A DNA stretch of 64,000 bases from Cydia pomonella (Eukaryota > Arthropoda > Insecta > Lepidoptera > Tortricidae). The translations under genes and the position numbers were made by a program. This document shows positions 35,258 through 46,592 of the stretch, piece after piece (position 1 is the first letter of the stretch; each line of letters begins with the position of its first letter). The notes beneath the pieces are model-generated. The model was given only the letters and a program-made list of their open reading frames with translations, ran no database searches and was not told where the DNA came from. The DNA is taken from assembly GCF_033807575.1 (NCBI RefSeq), contig NC_084707.1:17842550-17906549 (forward strand), in the 5' to 3' direction.

Positions 35258-36028
35258 GTAAAAGTTGTTAAGTATGACCTATAAAGTCGCTGCGCAGAGT
35301 ATGACTGGTGGTTAAAAGTTCACCCTGTATAAAATTTTTAAGTAAAAAGAAATATGTACCTACCTATGATTAAGACGAAAAAAGAGACTAAACGTCGAAG
35401 TAAGGTAACATTATTGTGTCTGGTTTTTATAATTTTAATTATAATTTCAGTAATTAAAACCGATACTCTATAAATTCCATTCAATACGTATCGTAACAGT
35501 CACCACAGTTTCGACCGGTAAAAGCCAGTTATCGTTACCCATGCGCAAATAAATGAGTGTAGCTTCATTGTTTATTACTCGATCTGTATGTTTTAAGGCT
35601 CATTATATTCCTTGATAATGAAGCAATATGTTTTATATTAAACAAAATTTGCGAAATGCTAATATTTACGGAGATTTTTACAAAATAAAAAATAATAATT
35701 TTATAAAAAAACTGTTTTTTGTGATTATTTTTTTTCCTATAGGTTTCACGTAAATATTTGTAGAAAAGGAAATAATCTCCATAATATAAGCTATTATTTG
35801 ACACCTCGATGATTAAAATCGGTTAAGTGGTTTTCGAGATACACCGCCAAAAATAATAGGTCCGGCCGCCATCTTTGTGACGTCATTACTATCCCCTCCA
35901 CCATTTTTCCGCTTTACTACCGCATGTACGGTGATCAGGAGAACTGTCCGAACACATTGATACCGGTTGTGGGTAAGGCCGAGCTGAGTCAATTAAATCT
36001 GGCCTCGGAGCGGCTTGGCGACCGTACT
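35258..36028 (-). repeat. Right arm of the large inverted repeat
   Basis: Reverse complement of 22060-22840 over about 771 bp, ending GGCGACCGTACT. Outside this point the two flanks no longer match and I see no target duplication. Confidence 0.85.
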
Positions 36029-36219
36029 AAAGAGGTAACACACAGACAAGACACACTTTTGCATTTATAATATTAGTATGAATATGGATTATTAATATTA
36101 TACTCTTTCGACTTCACCTGAAGTGCATGCTGTCTTGCTCGCTACCGCATAGCGCTGTCTCAGCCACACACCGGAGCGCCGTGCGGATCCGTAGCAGCGT
36201 GATATCCGCGTATATCTTA

Positions 36220-36368
36220 GTCAGACCAAAATAAGTTGGCAGCGATTTTTATAGTCCAGATGTAACGCAAGTGTTATTTTAAACGTCAGACATCTATGAA
36301 ATTATGAGGTTTATTTAACACTTGCACAGGCTGGGCTATCAAGTGTTGCCAACTTAGCTGTGGTCTGC
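36220..36368. repeat. Palindromic MITE with GTCAGACCAA ends, copy 2
   Basis: GTCAGACCAAAATAAGTTGG on the left and CCAACTTAGCTGTGGTCTGC on the right, with the TGTTATTTTAAACGTC core shared with copy 1 at 5127-5273. Confidence 0.7.
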
Positions 36369-36514
36369 CTATCTTTACATAGATGATAGAAAGAGAACGC
36401 TGAACCTAAGGAAACGACCAGTTGTCGTATATATTGAGAATAGATGATGCGCACTTCCGGACTCGTTATAATAAAGCCAATTGTTATTAGGTCAATTTAC
36501 TTATTTTTCTTTAT

Positions 36515-36632
36515 AAATGTCATATACTAAGAAAAAGTGACCAAGGCCTCCAGTGCCTCAGACTGGAATCGAACCAGCGTCCTCTGCTATCGCGGCAGGT
36601 GCCTGAGCCACTCGGCCACCGGGGTCACGGCA
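36515..36632 (-). repeat. tRNA-derived SINE head, copy 1
   Basis: On the minus strand a tRNA-like pol III promoter, with A box TGGCCGAGTGG and B box GGTTCGATTCC. It is followed by GGCACTGGAGGCCTTGGTCA and an A/T-rich tail. The arms do not form a proper tRNA acceptor stem, so it is a SINE and not a tRNA gene. Confidence 0.75.
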
Positions 36633-36711
36633 TATTTTCTGAAAGTAATTTAATTTATTCTAATACTATGAATTACAAACTGTTTAGAAAATTATCATTT
36701 TTTTAAATATG

Positions 36712-36960
36712 ATATAGGAGGCAAACGAGCAGACTATCACCTGATGGTAAGCGAGTATCGCCGCCCATGGACATCCGCAACACCAGAGGGGTTGTAAGTG
36801 TGTTGCCGACCTTTAAGATACGCTCTTTTCTTGAAAGTCTTATCGGTCCGGAAATACCACAGGCGATAGTTCATTCCACAGTTTAGCTATGCGAGGCGAT
36901 TTATTACCTACTCTACTATGCAATTCATGGGCTAGTAATAAGCATATTGTATTAAGTCCC
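36712..36960 (+). repeat. Lepidopteran interspersed repeat (GGCAAACGAGCAGAC type)
   Basis: GAGGCAAACGAGCAGACTAT, CACCTGATGGTAAGCGAGTA, CCGCCCATGGACATCCGCAA and GTGTTGCCGACCTTTAAG in order, then TTCATTCCACAGTTTAGC. Related in layout to the repeat at 3651 but a distinct subfamily. Confidence 0.65.
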
Positions 36961-37909
36961 TAGTTTAACTTTGACTGACCGTGACTGATGAATTGATGAT
37001 GTTCCATTAACCCGATGTATCCCTGTCTGTATCTAGTCTCAACCTACTGAAAATAACTACCCTATACTACAGATGTGAAAATTGCAGAAAGGTTCCATAA
37101 AGTTAAGAAAGTTCTTGGTTCGTTCTTACAAGAAATAAGCAATTGGTCGAAAAAAACGACAGCATACTTAACGAACCTAAAAACTAATCTTGGGTAAAAA
37201 AAAACTGCCATGTTCTTTGCTTGAATGATCATTATATTGCACAAAATCATCAGGTACTAATCATAAAACCAACTTGTAATATTCTCAATCTGTCAACTTT
37301 AGGACCATGCAGTAAAAGTGTGCATCATACATTAACCAAAAGAAAATAAATAATAACTTAAGTCTATAATCGCATATATACACGGTGTAACACGAGGAAC
37401 CCAAAAGATTTTAACCACGCATTTCTAAAGCCAAAAGAAGGAAAACATGTTATAAGAGTTAGGGTCAATTTCGCCAATTTTTTTTGTTTGTATGATTTTT
37501 TCCGTTTCATTTTTAAAGTATTAGTACATAAAAATCAAATGTTTTGCAAAGTGATATTGACACTTTTTTACGTCTAGCATCTATCAATGAGGATATTTTA
37601 GACTACGTGCTATAGTAGCAACAACGCCATCAACAACGCGGTTAGGATTAAGTACCTAACAAAAATAAGTTTATTTTTCAATTGGCGTTAACTCTAGATA
37701 AGCATAGAAAACTACTACTACTATTGATTGATTAATCTTTCGGGTTTCTCATGAGCACGTTGTATACTACTACGATATCGCAAATAAATCCTAACAATAT
37801 CTTGGATAATATTCACACTCATATAAAGTAATAAGATTATAAATTTAAATAGATGCCTTATACAAAGGAAAAACCATACTGACGAACCATACTGGTCTAT
37901 CTTAGAGAG
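36961..37909. other. Intergenic, no gene seen
   Basis: AT-rich. GGTGTAACACGAGGAACCCA near 37384 resembles the start of a further repeat. No coding sequence is supported. Confidence 0.35.
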
Positions 37910-38057
37910 CTCAGGACCGCTTCGTCCACAATCCTATCTCACCACCTATTTAAATCGTCCACAATGCCACGTCGTCAGCATACAATTGGACCCAGCATAC
38001 AACGAACAGTGGACCATATGACGTGACGAAATAGGATTGTGGACGGAGCGGTCCTGA
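37910..38057. repeat. Palindromic MITE with CTCAGGACCGCT ends
   Basis: CTCAGGACCGCTTCGTCCAC and AATCCTAT on the left mirror ATAGGATTGTGGACGGAGCG and GTCCTGAG on the right, about 148 bp end to end. Target duplications are not clear. Confidence 0.7.
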
Positions 38058-38121
38058 GTCCCTATACATAAGTCTTTAAAAAGATTGCATACACACAAGA
38101 AATTTCGACCCGTACACCGTG

Positions 38122-38214
38122 ACTCGGGTGGCTTAGTGGTTAAGGCGTCCGTCGCGAATGCAGATGACGCTGGTTCTAATCCAGCAAAGTGCACTGGACG
38201 CCTCGGTCACTTTT
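38122..38214 (+). repeat. tRNA-derived SINE head, copy 2
   Basis: A box TGGCTTAGTGG, B box GGTTCTAATCC, then GCACTGGACGCCTCGGTCAC. Same family as the copy at 36515-36632 but in the opposite orientation and diverged in the B box. Confidence 0.75.
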
Positions 38215-38984
38215 TATTGGCATATGATTTCTATTTTATCTAGTGTTTATATTAAAAATAACACAAATGAAATATTTTCATAAAAATAATTTGACTTGTC
38301 TCCTCGTTAAATAAGATAATAATTAAGTTAAGTATACGTATTTGCCACCGGTTGTCATAAGTGTATCTTTATTTTTGCCCGACTGCCGAAGGACTAAGGT
38401 TGTATATATCGAGCGTATGTAGGTTGACAATATTTAATATGCATGTATAATTCCAGGTTCATGGAGTAAATTTAAAAAATATTCCAACCCTAACTAGCAT
38501 CAAAATTAAAGAGAGTTTAAAATAATTCCAGAAATCTACCTAACATATAAAAATCCATATATAAAATATAATTTGGAATGAGATTTGATAAAAAATCGGA
38601 ATGAAAGCGTTTGCCAAGATACAGGCGGTTCTCTTTTTAATTTGTGTTTACTTGCTATATTACAAGCTACTTAATACTGAAATTATACCGCTGTGGTATG
38701 CAGGGTAACGACATACAATTAAAATTAAATGAAAATTATATATGCTTTCGTGTTTTTTTTTTCTATCAAGCGAACTTTAACCTAGGTGTTTGGTTGGAGT
38801 CAGTCCTTGCAAATATAATCTAGTTCACCGTGTGATTATTTTTCATGGCATTTACCTTTTGTAAGACCGTATATCATTAGCGTGTTAGCTTAAAAACTAT
38901 GGAGCTTTGATGTTTTTTGCATGAAGTTATACCTAAAGTGGAGAGCGCTGTATTTTTTGTCATACTACATTGAAACTTATTACC

Positions 38985-39483
38985 GAGCTACAAGGTGTTC
39001 GTACCAGACTAGAGAAAACGGTCCACTTGAGACAGCAAGACTAGAGCCACACAGGGCTCACTCGCACATGTTGCCAATGTTAATAAGTTTTTGGCAAAAA
39101 TTTCATTTTTGGTACAAGCTTTTATCGCTGACTGTAGTTTTCTTTCCACAGGCAACTAATACTCACACACACACAGAGCCAATTCTAAAAACCCCAAACA
39201 CAATTAGGTTGCGTTGTTTTATCCGAGGTTGCGTTTATTTTGTTGCGTGAGTTCCTATGTCCACCTCTTGTCTCCATCATCAGATCAGCTCGATGGTACC
39301 ATAATATTGCATTGTCACCCGACTTACATATGTATGCAAATTTTCAGCTCAATCGGAAACCTGGAAGTGGATCAAATTTAACTTGCAAGATTTGATTACA
39401 AACAGACAACCGTCAGGTGAAAGTAAATAAAAGCTTCTAAAAAGATATCATTGTGGTAGTATTGATATCAATACTACTACTGA
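38985..39483. repeat. Older repeat interrupted by a retroelement 3'-end insertion
   Basis: The outer parts (38985-39083, containing CCAGACTAGAGAAAACGGTC and CACATGTTGCCAATGTTAA, and 39448-39483, containing CATTGTGGTAGTATTGATAT) are adjacent in the related copy at 44706-44850. Here they are separated by about 365 bp whose core (39113-39436) matches the repeat at 19052-19353. Confidence 0.7.
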
Positions 39484-40480
39484 AATGAATTAGGTACATT
39501 CTTATACTATATTAGTGCTATATTCAGATAGCGTTCTGATACCTTTTAAGTCGTTTATAAATAATTATGATATCAGTAACACTTTTTGCTCAATTTACTC
39601 GATCTGGCTTATCACTCTACATCTGTTTTTTGTCAATTTAATAGTTTAAGAAATATTATTTAATCGTATTAACCCTTCTCCAGGCGATAGTACGATTTAT
39701 CGACCACATACGCGACAGTAGAATTTCAACTTTAGCATTCCGATTTAGCGTTCAAATTAGAGTGCACTTTGGGGAAACGTGACTTGTCTTCAAATGAATC
39801 ATCAAAGCTGGACAAGATCACAATATTTGGAGTTTTTGGTAAAACCTTGTAGATTGGTGGGGCCTGGAAAAGGGTTAAGAGAGTTATACTATGTTATTGT
39901 TTTGACTAGACTAAATTAGTAATAGTAAACACCATGGATCTATGAACCTTACGGATATCGATGGCTAAGACAAGACTAAGACTTCATGATATGCCTATTT
40001 TACTCGTATTCTCGTATCGCGCACGCACACACTCACAACGAGAGCCGCGCTTCCATTTGGTCGAACCCGAAAAGTAAGTGGGCACATAGTGTGCGTGCTA
40101 AATCGGCGCGTTATTAAGTCTCAGTTTCATTAGAGCGAACGTGAATGACAAAACCTGTGAGAGCCATATATCGATCATTAACATACCCCGGTCTGACAAA
40201 GGCAATTTTGGTTTGACTTTAAATAGTGCGAGGGCAAATGAAATTTGTTTTATGTAATACTAATATATAATAATCGTGATTACAATAGTATGAACTAAAT
40301 TAATATTTTATGTATGTAATATTACATTTTTGTTAAGTGATTTTAATATATTGTTTTTTATAGTTTCAATAAGAATAAATGAAAAAGGTTTGCCTTTTTA
40401 ATTTATATTTAGTTTTAGATGGAGTCACATTCTTAGTATGACTATGAATTGATATCAAATCTTGTTATGAATCAAGATCA
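39484..40480. other. Intergenic, no gene seen
   Basis: AT-rich spacer downstream of the Fsn gene. TTTAAT at about 40397 (ATTAAA on the minus strand) is a weak candidate Fsn poly(A) signal. Confidence 0.3.
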
Positions 40481-40606
40481 GGCGGGTCCACACAGAGCGA
40501 GCACACGCGTGAGGCAATTTCCTCGCGCACAAAACGGCCAGTGTAGACGTCCCTCGGCAGAGGCGGCCCGCGCATTTTCTTTTTCCTCGCTCTGTCTGGA
40601 CCCGCC
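40481..40606. repeat. GGCGGGTCCACAC palindromic MITE, copy 1 (Fsn 3' UTR)
   Basis: Complete 126-bp inverted-repeat element, GGCGGGTCCACACAGAGCGA to TCGCTCTGTCTGGACCCGCC, with CACAAAACGGCCAGTGTAGA inside. It starts 99 bp beyond the Fsn stop codon, so it is probably in the 3' UTR and could form a hairpin in the mRNA. Confidence 0.75.
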
Positions 40607-40704
40607 TAGTAACACCTGCGTCAATATAGCAGCTCTGGTGCATTTTTGCCCCGCCAGACCGCGGTATGATCATTAACATATTATCTAGACATTGAAGGTC
40701 ACCA

Positions 40705-43123
40705 TCAGCCATCTAATGGGGGACCGAGGTAAACCATAGACACTTCAGTATTTCCATACACAGCTGAAACAGTTGGATACAGTCGCTTGTTGGGAAGGCC
40801 TGAAAGAACATATGAATGAATTAATATTTAGTAAGATAAGACCTTCGCCACCTGGACCAGGAAAGCCATTAATAGAAAGGAATGGAAACAGCTGGGAGAG
40901 GCCTATGTGTCAGAAGACACGCTGAACACTAATCCGGACAATCCGATGTGTTAGTTTTAAGTAAATTGGTTTATAAATGTAATGTAATACTGTTTTAGTT
41001 TCGGCAATAAAGGCTATTATTATTATTTGTCTGTCTTACCATATCTGGGGACCATGGGGTCCCGGACCTTTGGGAGGCATGCGTGGGGCCGAAGCCAACA
41101 GCGCAGAGAACAAATTAATCTAAAAGCAAGGGATACACGTGGCGGATACCATCCCCGAGCGCACAATATGATACATCCGGAGATGGTCCCCGCCAGGTGC
41201 AAATAGTATTGCAGTGCAGCTCTTTTGTGCTGCGATGGGACCTAAGGTCATAAGGCTATTGATTTGAAAGTTGGATGGACTGGATAATGGGCTATGGGAG
41301 GAGACTAGCGGACACCTGCCGTCACAATCAGTCTCGGAAATGTGTAAGACAGGTGGTGACTCGCCAACTCATTAAGTGGGCCCCACAACGGCCGCACGCA
41401 CAGTGCGACAATAAGGCAACACTTTGGAGCGGCTGTGAGGTTGTCGAGAGGTGAGCCTGCGGAAGCCAGATCCCGGTAATCCGTTCAGCAGGCGTTATGA
41501 CATTTTACACTTCCAACCTGGAGCATAGGTCCCGCTCTTGTGACTCCACTCTGGCCGGCAGGTGAAGGCAAGCGCAGAGGCGAGGGCCAAATAAAAGGGC
41601 CCTCTGGAATAGGGGTCCGCAGTGTCGCCACTCACCGTCAGCTCGCCACAAGCTGCCCCCGCAGGTTTATTATTAATATTATTATAAGATAAGACAAGTC
41701 AATAGCCGGGCGAGGAAAAAACGCGCGCCGCCTCGGACGAGGCACGTCTACACTGGCCGTTTTGTGCGTGAGGAAATTGCCTCGCGCATGTGCTCACTCT
41801 GTATGGACCCACCTAATGAAGAAGAATTCTAAAATCCCAAAACAATGATAGTACATCTAATAACTCCATAACTTATTTACCTTTAAATGCAACTCCTAGA
41901 AATTCATAATTTCTTTCAAATGACAAAGTGTTGTCCTCACAGTCTAATATCACTCGTATGCGCTCACCAACCTGCAAAAATAAAATCTTCATTATTAGAA
42001 GTATTTTACCATTTTTGTTGTTTAGTGTTTTAAAGTGTGAAGCTTCAGGGTTATTACTATAACTTGCAATAGTTATTAAAATGGTCTTTTTATGAATAAA
42101 TTTTTTGGACTTACTTGATATTTTGGACAATTATTAAGCAGCGGATAGTGTCCTTGAGTGTCACCATTGTGCAGTAAGTGATTGTCCACAAGATTCCATC
42201 CCCAACTCTGTTCATCAGCCCCTAATAATCCCACATAGCCTTGGCATTGTAAAGGTGCTTCTTTGGTTGAGATGCCCACCACAGCTACAGTCCCTAATGG
42301 GCCCTCCCATATCACTTCCCAGGCATGTCGCCCATAATTGAAACCCACTTTACCTCTGCAAGCATCTGTGCTTTGTGCTACTGGATTCCTGTAATTTTCA
42401 AATGAGATTCAATTGGAGTGAAGTGAGTCATATTATTTAGATAACATGAAATATTAGAAACATAAATTAATTTAAGGGGTTAATATTATTTCTATCACAA
42501 CAGCAGGGCAACCGGGGCTACTGCCCCGGGCCTCCACAAAAGAGGGGCCCCCCACAATAGAGAATTCGGTAAATTTACCATTTTATTTGGAAAAAATTTG
42601 GGGCCAGGGGGCCTCCACTCCTTTATTGCCCGAGGCCTTCAGACCTCTAAATCCGGCATTGCACAACAGTATAAATGCCTTCTATACTAGAGAAAATAGC
42701 ATTGAGGTTAAAATAATTCAAATAACAATTAACATATTATAACGTATAACTTTGTTGAGCTGTAGCTAAATACCTGTGCAAAGTGAATCCATTTGGTTTA
42801 ACATAAATGTTTCTGGAACAGTCATGCGGATTCCAAGCATGAAAGAAAGCTTTAAGTTTTGCCTTATAAGTTGTTAATGTGGAAAGCAAGTCTGATTTCA
42901 TGACTTCTTCTGCCAATCTTTTGACACAATGTATTCTCCATACGTCATTGTTTTCATCACTGAGGATTCTGTACCAACTCTTACAAACCAAGGAACAATT
43001 TCGAAGATCTTTCACAGATAGGTATGAAAATATGTTTTCCAAAACAAGATCCGGAACTAATTCCGCAATAGAATAACCTTCACACAAATGCAAGTCGTTC
43101 AATGAGTAGGTTAATCTTTCCAT
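40705..43123 (-). CDS. Fsn: F-box/SPRY protein Fsn (FBXO45), complete
   Basis: Four exons on the minus strand: 43123-42774, 42388-42115, 41971-41881 and 40799-40705, joining to 269 residues. The F-box is at residues about 23-68 ([20 protein letters not shown], then VCKSWYRIL) and recruits Skp1. The B30.2/SPRY domain is at about 95-265, with [42 protein letters not shown] and [18 protein letters not shown]. The C-terminal exon has [20 protein letters not shown]. In flies, worms and mammals this protein is the substrate adaptor that works with the Highwire/RPM-1/MYCBP2 ubiquitin ligase to restrain synapse and axon growth. The frame continues upstream of the chosen ATG to a non-ATG codon. The ATG at 43123 gives the family's usual short N-terminus. 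Introns 1 and 3 hold MITEs and an antisense RT fragment. Confidence 0.95.
40841..40954 (+). pseudogene. Extreme C-terminus of an RTE-type retrotransposon protein, antisense in Fsn intron 3
   Basis: The frame reads [20 protein letters not shown] and ends shortly after at TAG 40952-40954. W-x-x-x-A-x-x-R-x-x-W-x-x-L-x-E-A-Y is the usual end of non-LTR RT proteins of the RTE type. A 3' UTR with GCAATAAAGGCTATTATTAT follows at about 41005-41025. Only a stub is left. Confidence 0.6.
41035..41700. repeat. Repeat-derived sequence in Fsn intron 3
   Basis: GC-rich block unlike the surrounding intron, including ATTGCAGTGCAGCTCTTTTG and TGCTGCGATGGGACCTAAGG. I recognise this as sequence often seen in lepidopteran retroelement 3' regions. 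No open frame is convincing. Confidence 0.4.
41710..41813. repeat. GGCGGGTCCACAC palindromic MITE, copy 2 (Fsn intron 3), truncated
   Basis: Inverted copy lacking its outer left end, from GCGAGGAAAAAACGCGCG through CTACACTGGCCGTTTTGTGC to GTATGGACCCACC. Confidence 0.7.
42504..42661. mobile_element. Short hAT-like MITE, copy 1 (Fsn intron 1)
   Basis: 158 bp, CAGGGCAACCGGGGCTACTG to CTAAATCCGGCATTG, with perfect 8-bp duplications CACAACAG at 42496-42503 and 42662-42669. Compared with the copy at 56678-56853 its left terminus lacks about 17 bp of the terminal repeat. Confidence 0.85.
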
Positions 43124-43688
43124 TACTTTAGATGACTTATTTGCTGAAAGCAATTTGTTATCATCTTATCATTTTCATTTTGTTTTATATTAATGTGACA
43201 AAACCCCGACTTCAGCAATTTACATCATATCTAATGTCACATTTGGACTTGTCAAACCAAATCAATAGAACACGGACTTATAAGATTAACCGGATAAGGT
43301 ACATTGGCCAAAACGTGTGTCCACATGAGAAGTCAAGGTGGGCCGTTGCATCTCTTTCTAATTAGGGTGACCATGAGTTATATGTATCTGGGATATTAGG
43401 ATAACGTGGAATATATAGTTTAGCCAAGATCTTTTCTCATTTGTGCATAGTCACAGAGAGAACCTTACTGTCTTTTTGCTGTGCTAGTATTATGGCCCCT
43501 GAAAAGGGATGGATATAGTTTATTCTCTTCTGTAAAACGCTTCACAAAATCTTACTTAATTTAGTCGTCCTAAAAGCTGTTACTGATAGCTGATAGGCGT
43601 ACCGGACCGCCACCATGATCGATCGTGAGGAAGGTGGTCTGCCGTAACTTCTGTCGATATTTGTTCTCGCTTACACATACTAATAACA

Positions 43689-43822
43689 GGGGGCCTACCG
43701 CAAAAACCGAAATTCGCAAATTGAGAAAGATCCCCTTCTCTTTTACTCTCACTAAGACGTAATAAGAGTGACAGAGAAAAACGTCCGCAATTGATGAACT
43801 TCGATTTTCGCGGTTATAGCCC
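43689..43822 (-). repeat. Short MITE-like repeat, family A copy 3
   Basis: GGGGCCTACCGCAAAAACCG on the left and ATTTTCGCGGTTATAGCCC on the right, with the core ACTCTCACTAAGACGTAATA. Confidence 0.75.
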
Positions 43823-44705
43823 TGGGTTCCATGTAGATGAGATTAATATTGTCTAATTAAAATACTTAAGGTGTTACGATGCCGGAAATGTGTCTGAAAA
43901 TTAATAAATGGCGCCACTGTCGAACTCAAAAATGGTCACGATTTTTCATTTGTAGTCTGCCTCTTCCCCACTCATGGTATGTTTATATGCGTGATGGCTT
44001 ACGTTTTGCACACTTTAACTATCTTTAATTCTTTAAGCGTCATCTACTCATCGTAGATCTGTGATTGCAACTAGTTTTCAAATTTGCCGCCTTTTTCTAC
44101 TGACGGGAATGTGTGTCCAATCTATATCGAATCGATTAGGTATATATAAATAGTTAGTAAAACCGTTTCGGACTTTGGATTTCAATTTTGGCAATGAATT
44201 ATTCTCTAATACTTAGCTATCATTCCACCAATTTAATCATGCCGAAATATAGACATACCTAATTAGATAAACTTACTGAAGTACTTAATAAGAATTGTGT
44301 AAAACTGATTCACATCGTGCCGACATCATGGGTTTGACAATTATAGTCTTGTATTTTTATCGTAAAATTGAATGATTGTGATTCACCTGTTCAACTTTCA
44401 CTTCTACAACCTGTCACACAAAAATTTTTACCTATTTTTTAAATATTTCGCAATTAAATGCTGAGCTCCACCATTCACGTGTTTTGGAAATATCTCAAAA
44501 GTATGTCATCAAGTTGGGAATACCAATTAATATTCCAAGTTTCTACAATGTCTGCCATATTAAAACTTTCTTTTTTTTCTTTGTTATCACATCCTTGGTT
44601 TAATCAGTTAATAACATTAACATTATAATTATTTATAAATTACTTAAAAGATTTGAGAACCGCACTCTGTATATAGCACTAAAATAGTACAAGAAAGTAT
44701 TTAAT

Positions 44706-44850
44706 TTCAGTAGTATATTGATATAAATACTACCACAATGTATGTTTTTAACATTGGCAACATGTGCGACTGAGACACCGCGCCCCACTTTTGCTATCTC
44801 AAGTGGACCGTTTTCTCTAGTCTGGTAAGAACACCTTTCTACTTCCGTGA
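44706..44850. repeat. Uninterrupted copy of the repeat that is split at 38985-39483
   Basis: ATTTCAGTAGTATATTGATA, ACTACCACAATGTA, AACATTGGCAACATGTGCGA and CAAGTGGACCGTTTTCTCTA lie in one continuous piece. It is the empty-site version of the interrupted copy, in reverse orientation. Confidence 0.7.
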
Positions 44851-45139
44851 TAAGGTTTAATTTACTATAACAAAAAAAGTGTGCTCCATTTTATATCTCT
44901 ATGCAATAGAAGAGTTGGTGATCTATGATTTAGTAAAGGCCATGTTACACTTTAATTGGCGCTCGGCGCCGACCCATAGAATTACAATAAGTATAGAGAT
45001 GAAATGGTAAAGTCGGAAGATGATCGATGAGATGCTCTTATGGAACTTTCAGTAGGAGTGGCAGAGAAAGCGCTATGATTGTTTGTCCTTGTCAGTTTAT
45101 TTATTTTTATTCCTGACCGTAAATGCTAGTATGGCTTAG

Positions 45140-45255
45140 GGCTCCTCTACACGATGGCCGATTCGTTAGAGGGAGCAAGTGATATTGCTATTTCATTTCA
45201 CCGCATAGCTGTTTCCCTTAGACTGGCCTACGCTGGGCCATCGTGTCTGGAGCCA
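45140..45255. repeat. Palindromic MITE with GGGCTCCTCTACACGATGGC ends
   Basis: GGGCTCCTCTACACGATGGC on the left and GGGCCATCGTGTCTGGAGCC on the right form an inverted pair about 116 bp apart end to end. Confidence 0.65.
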
Positions 45256-45926
45256 TTCATTATGGTGGGCAACAAATAACCCGACCAAATTACGTAGGTT
45301 GTTTTTGGTATGTTGTCAGGAATGTTAAAACATGTTTTTAATTTGGCGCAATGCTTATGTTCTGTCCTTTACGGCCGCATGCGTATAGCATATTTAGTTG
45401 ATCCTACCATCTCTGCGTGGACCCCATTGTATTCTTAATATTCTTTGATACACTTCTAGCGAGTGTAACATTACAGTCTAAAAACATTTTGATAAATTTA
45501 AAAATGGCGAATGCTTGGCAGAATGTAGTGTGGACTCTCGCCGAAATAAATGGTGACATCTGTCACCAAAGAGCATATAATCACTACGTTTTAAGAGACG
45601 GGACTTCCATACTAGCGAGTGGACTCGGTTTGTTTTGCAAATCATTACCAAAATCTACGACAAAGAACTGTCAAGGAACCATAATACCAACATAACCGAT
45701 TTAAATAGTGTAGTACGCTACACGCTTGCGATTCTTATCGATATCGATAAAATGGGGAGGGTTGAAACATAGGCTCCTGTCTACAAATTTTGTACTCGAA
45801 ATCAGGTTAGCATCGAGTCCACATTTAAGTTGTATGTTATATAGTGGATAGTTCTTTGAGTGGACTAATATCTGGTCGGGCTTAATGTGGACCCGAATTA
45901 TTTTAATACAGTTTTTAAGTCGTGTT

Positions 45927-46592
45927 TTATTTTTTATTTAAAGCTTTATTTTCAAAATATTCTGCACATACATGTTTCAATAAATGTTACTTTTCTATGG
46001 AAAGATGTATCGTCAGGTCTTCGTTCGCAACAAATTTGACCCACTGCCTGCATCTGAAAACATACAGCCTTGGACAAACATGACTTTGTCTACAGTTTAT
46101 ATTCCAAGTATTTGCTAATGAGATGATCAACTGATTATTTAGCGCTAATATGCATCTATAAATCATATTTTTCAGCATCCAGTTATCAACAACCCATATG
46201 TCAAGATATGTCAAATAATGACCATTAACGCTTAGATGATAGATAATTTTCCACTGAAAATCTTCGGCGAATTAATTTTGTGTCATTTTGCATGCAAGTT
46301 CTCAGGAAATTTCACATATTTTATTCAATTACTTACACTGATATACAAATAAACATACAATTATCGATAGTTTTAGTACATCCCTAGTTCACAACTAAAA
46401 ATAATATAAAATATCAAATTTTCGATGTGTTTAAAGCGTGCTGCACCAAAATAAGGTCAAAAGTATCTAAAGCAATACGTACCGGTCTTTATCCAAGGGA
46501 AATTTCGCCATAAAATCCATTTTTTCGTGATTTTCTCGAGTGGCTCGCTTGCCACATATTTCACACTTAGTAAACCATTTTCTCGGTGGCAT
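45927..46592 (-). pseudogene. THAP-domain gene remnant, two exons
   Basis: Exon 1 (46592-46483) starts ATG and encodes KCEICGKRATRENHEKM and MAKFPLDKD, ending at a CG|GTACGT donor. Exon 2 begins after TTTTCAG at 46053 and encodes RCRQWVKFVANEDL and HLSIEK, then TAA at 45987-45989. In the same frame after that stop the sequence continues HLLKHVCAEYFENKAL. Together these follow the THAP zinc-finger layout: C2 pair, FP, W, then C-x2-H-F. The fourth zinc ligand histidine is tyrosine (CAEYF), and an in-frame stop separates it from the rest. THAP domains are DNA-binding modules shared by host factors and P-element transposases. If translated, only a 59-residue fragment would be made. Without other copies I cannot say which kind of gene it came from. 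Confidence 0.65.

Larger units (their letters stand above)
43124..45926. other. Spacer between Fsn and the THAP remnant
   Basis: The Fsn promoter and 5' UTR must lie at its left edge. A possible 3' splice site, TTTCAG, lies about 30 bp upstream of the Fsn ATG on the minus strand. The rest is repeats (43689-43822, 44706-44850, 45140-45255) and AT-rich DNA without a recognised gene. Confidence 0.4.

Noticed and set aside
36538..36632. tRNA gene on the minus strand
   Set aside because: A and B boxes are present, but the acceptor and anticodon stems do not pair and the sequence runs into a SINE tail. A second diverged copy at 38122 supports a SINE.
45417..45695. 92-codon frame between Fsn and the THAP remnant
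   Set aside because: Starts at GTG, has no domain, and no splice or neighbour evidence supports it.
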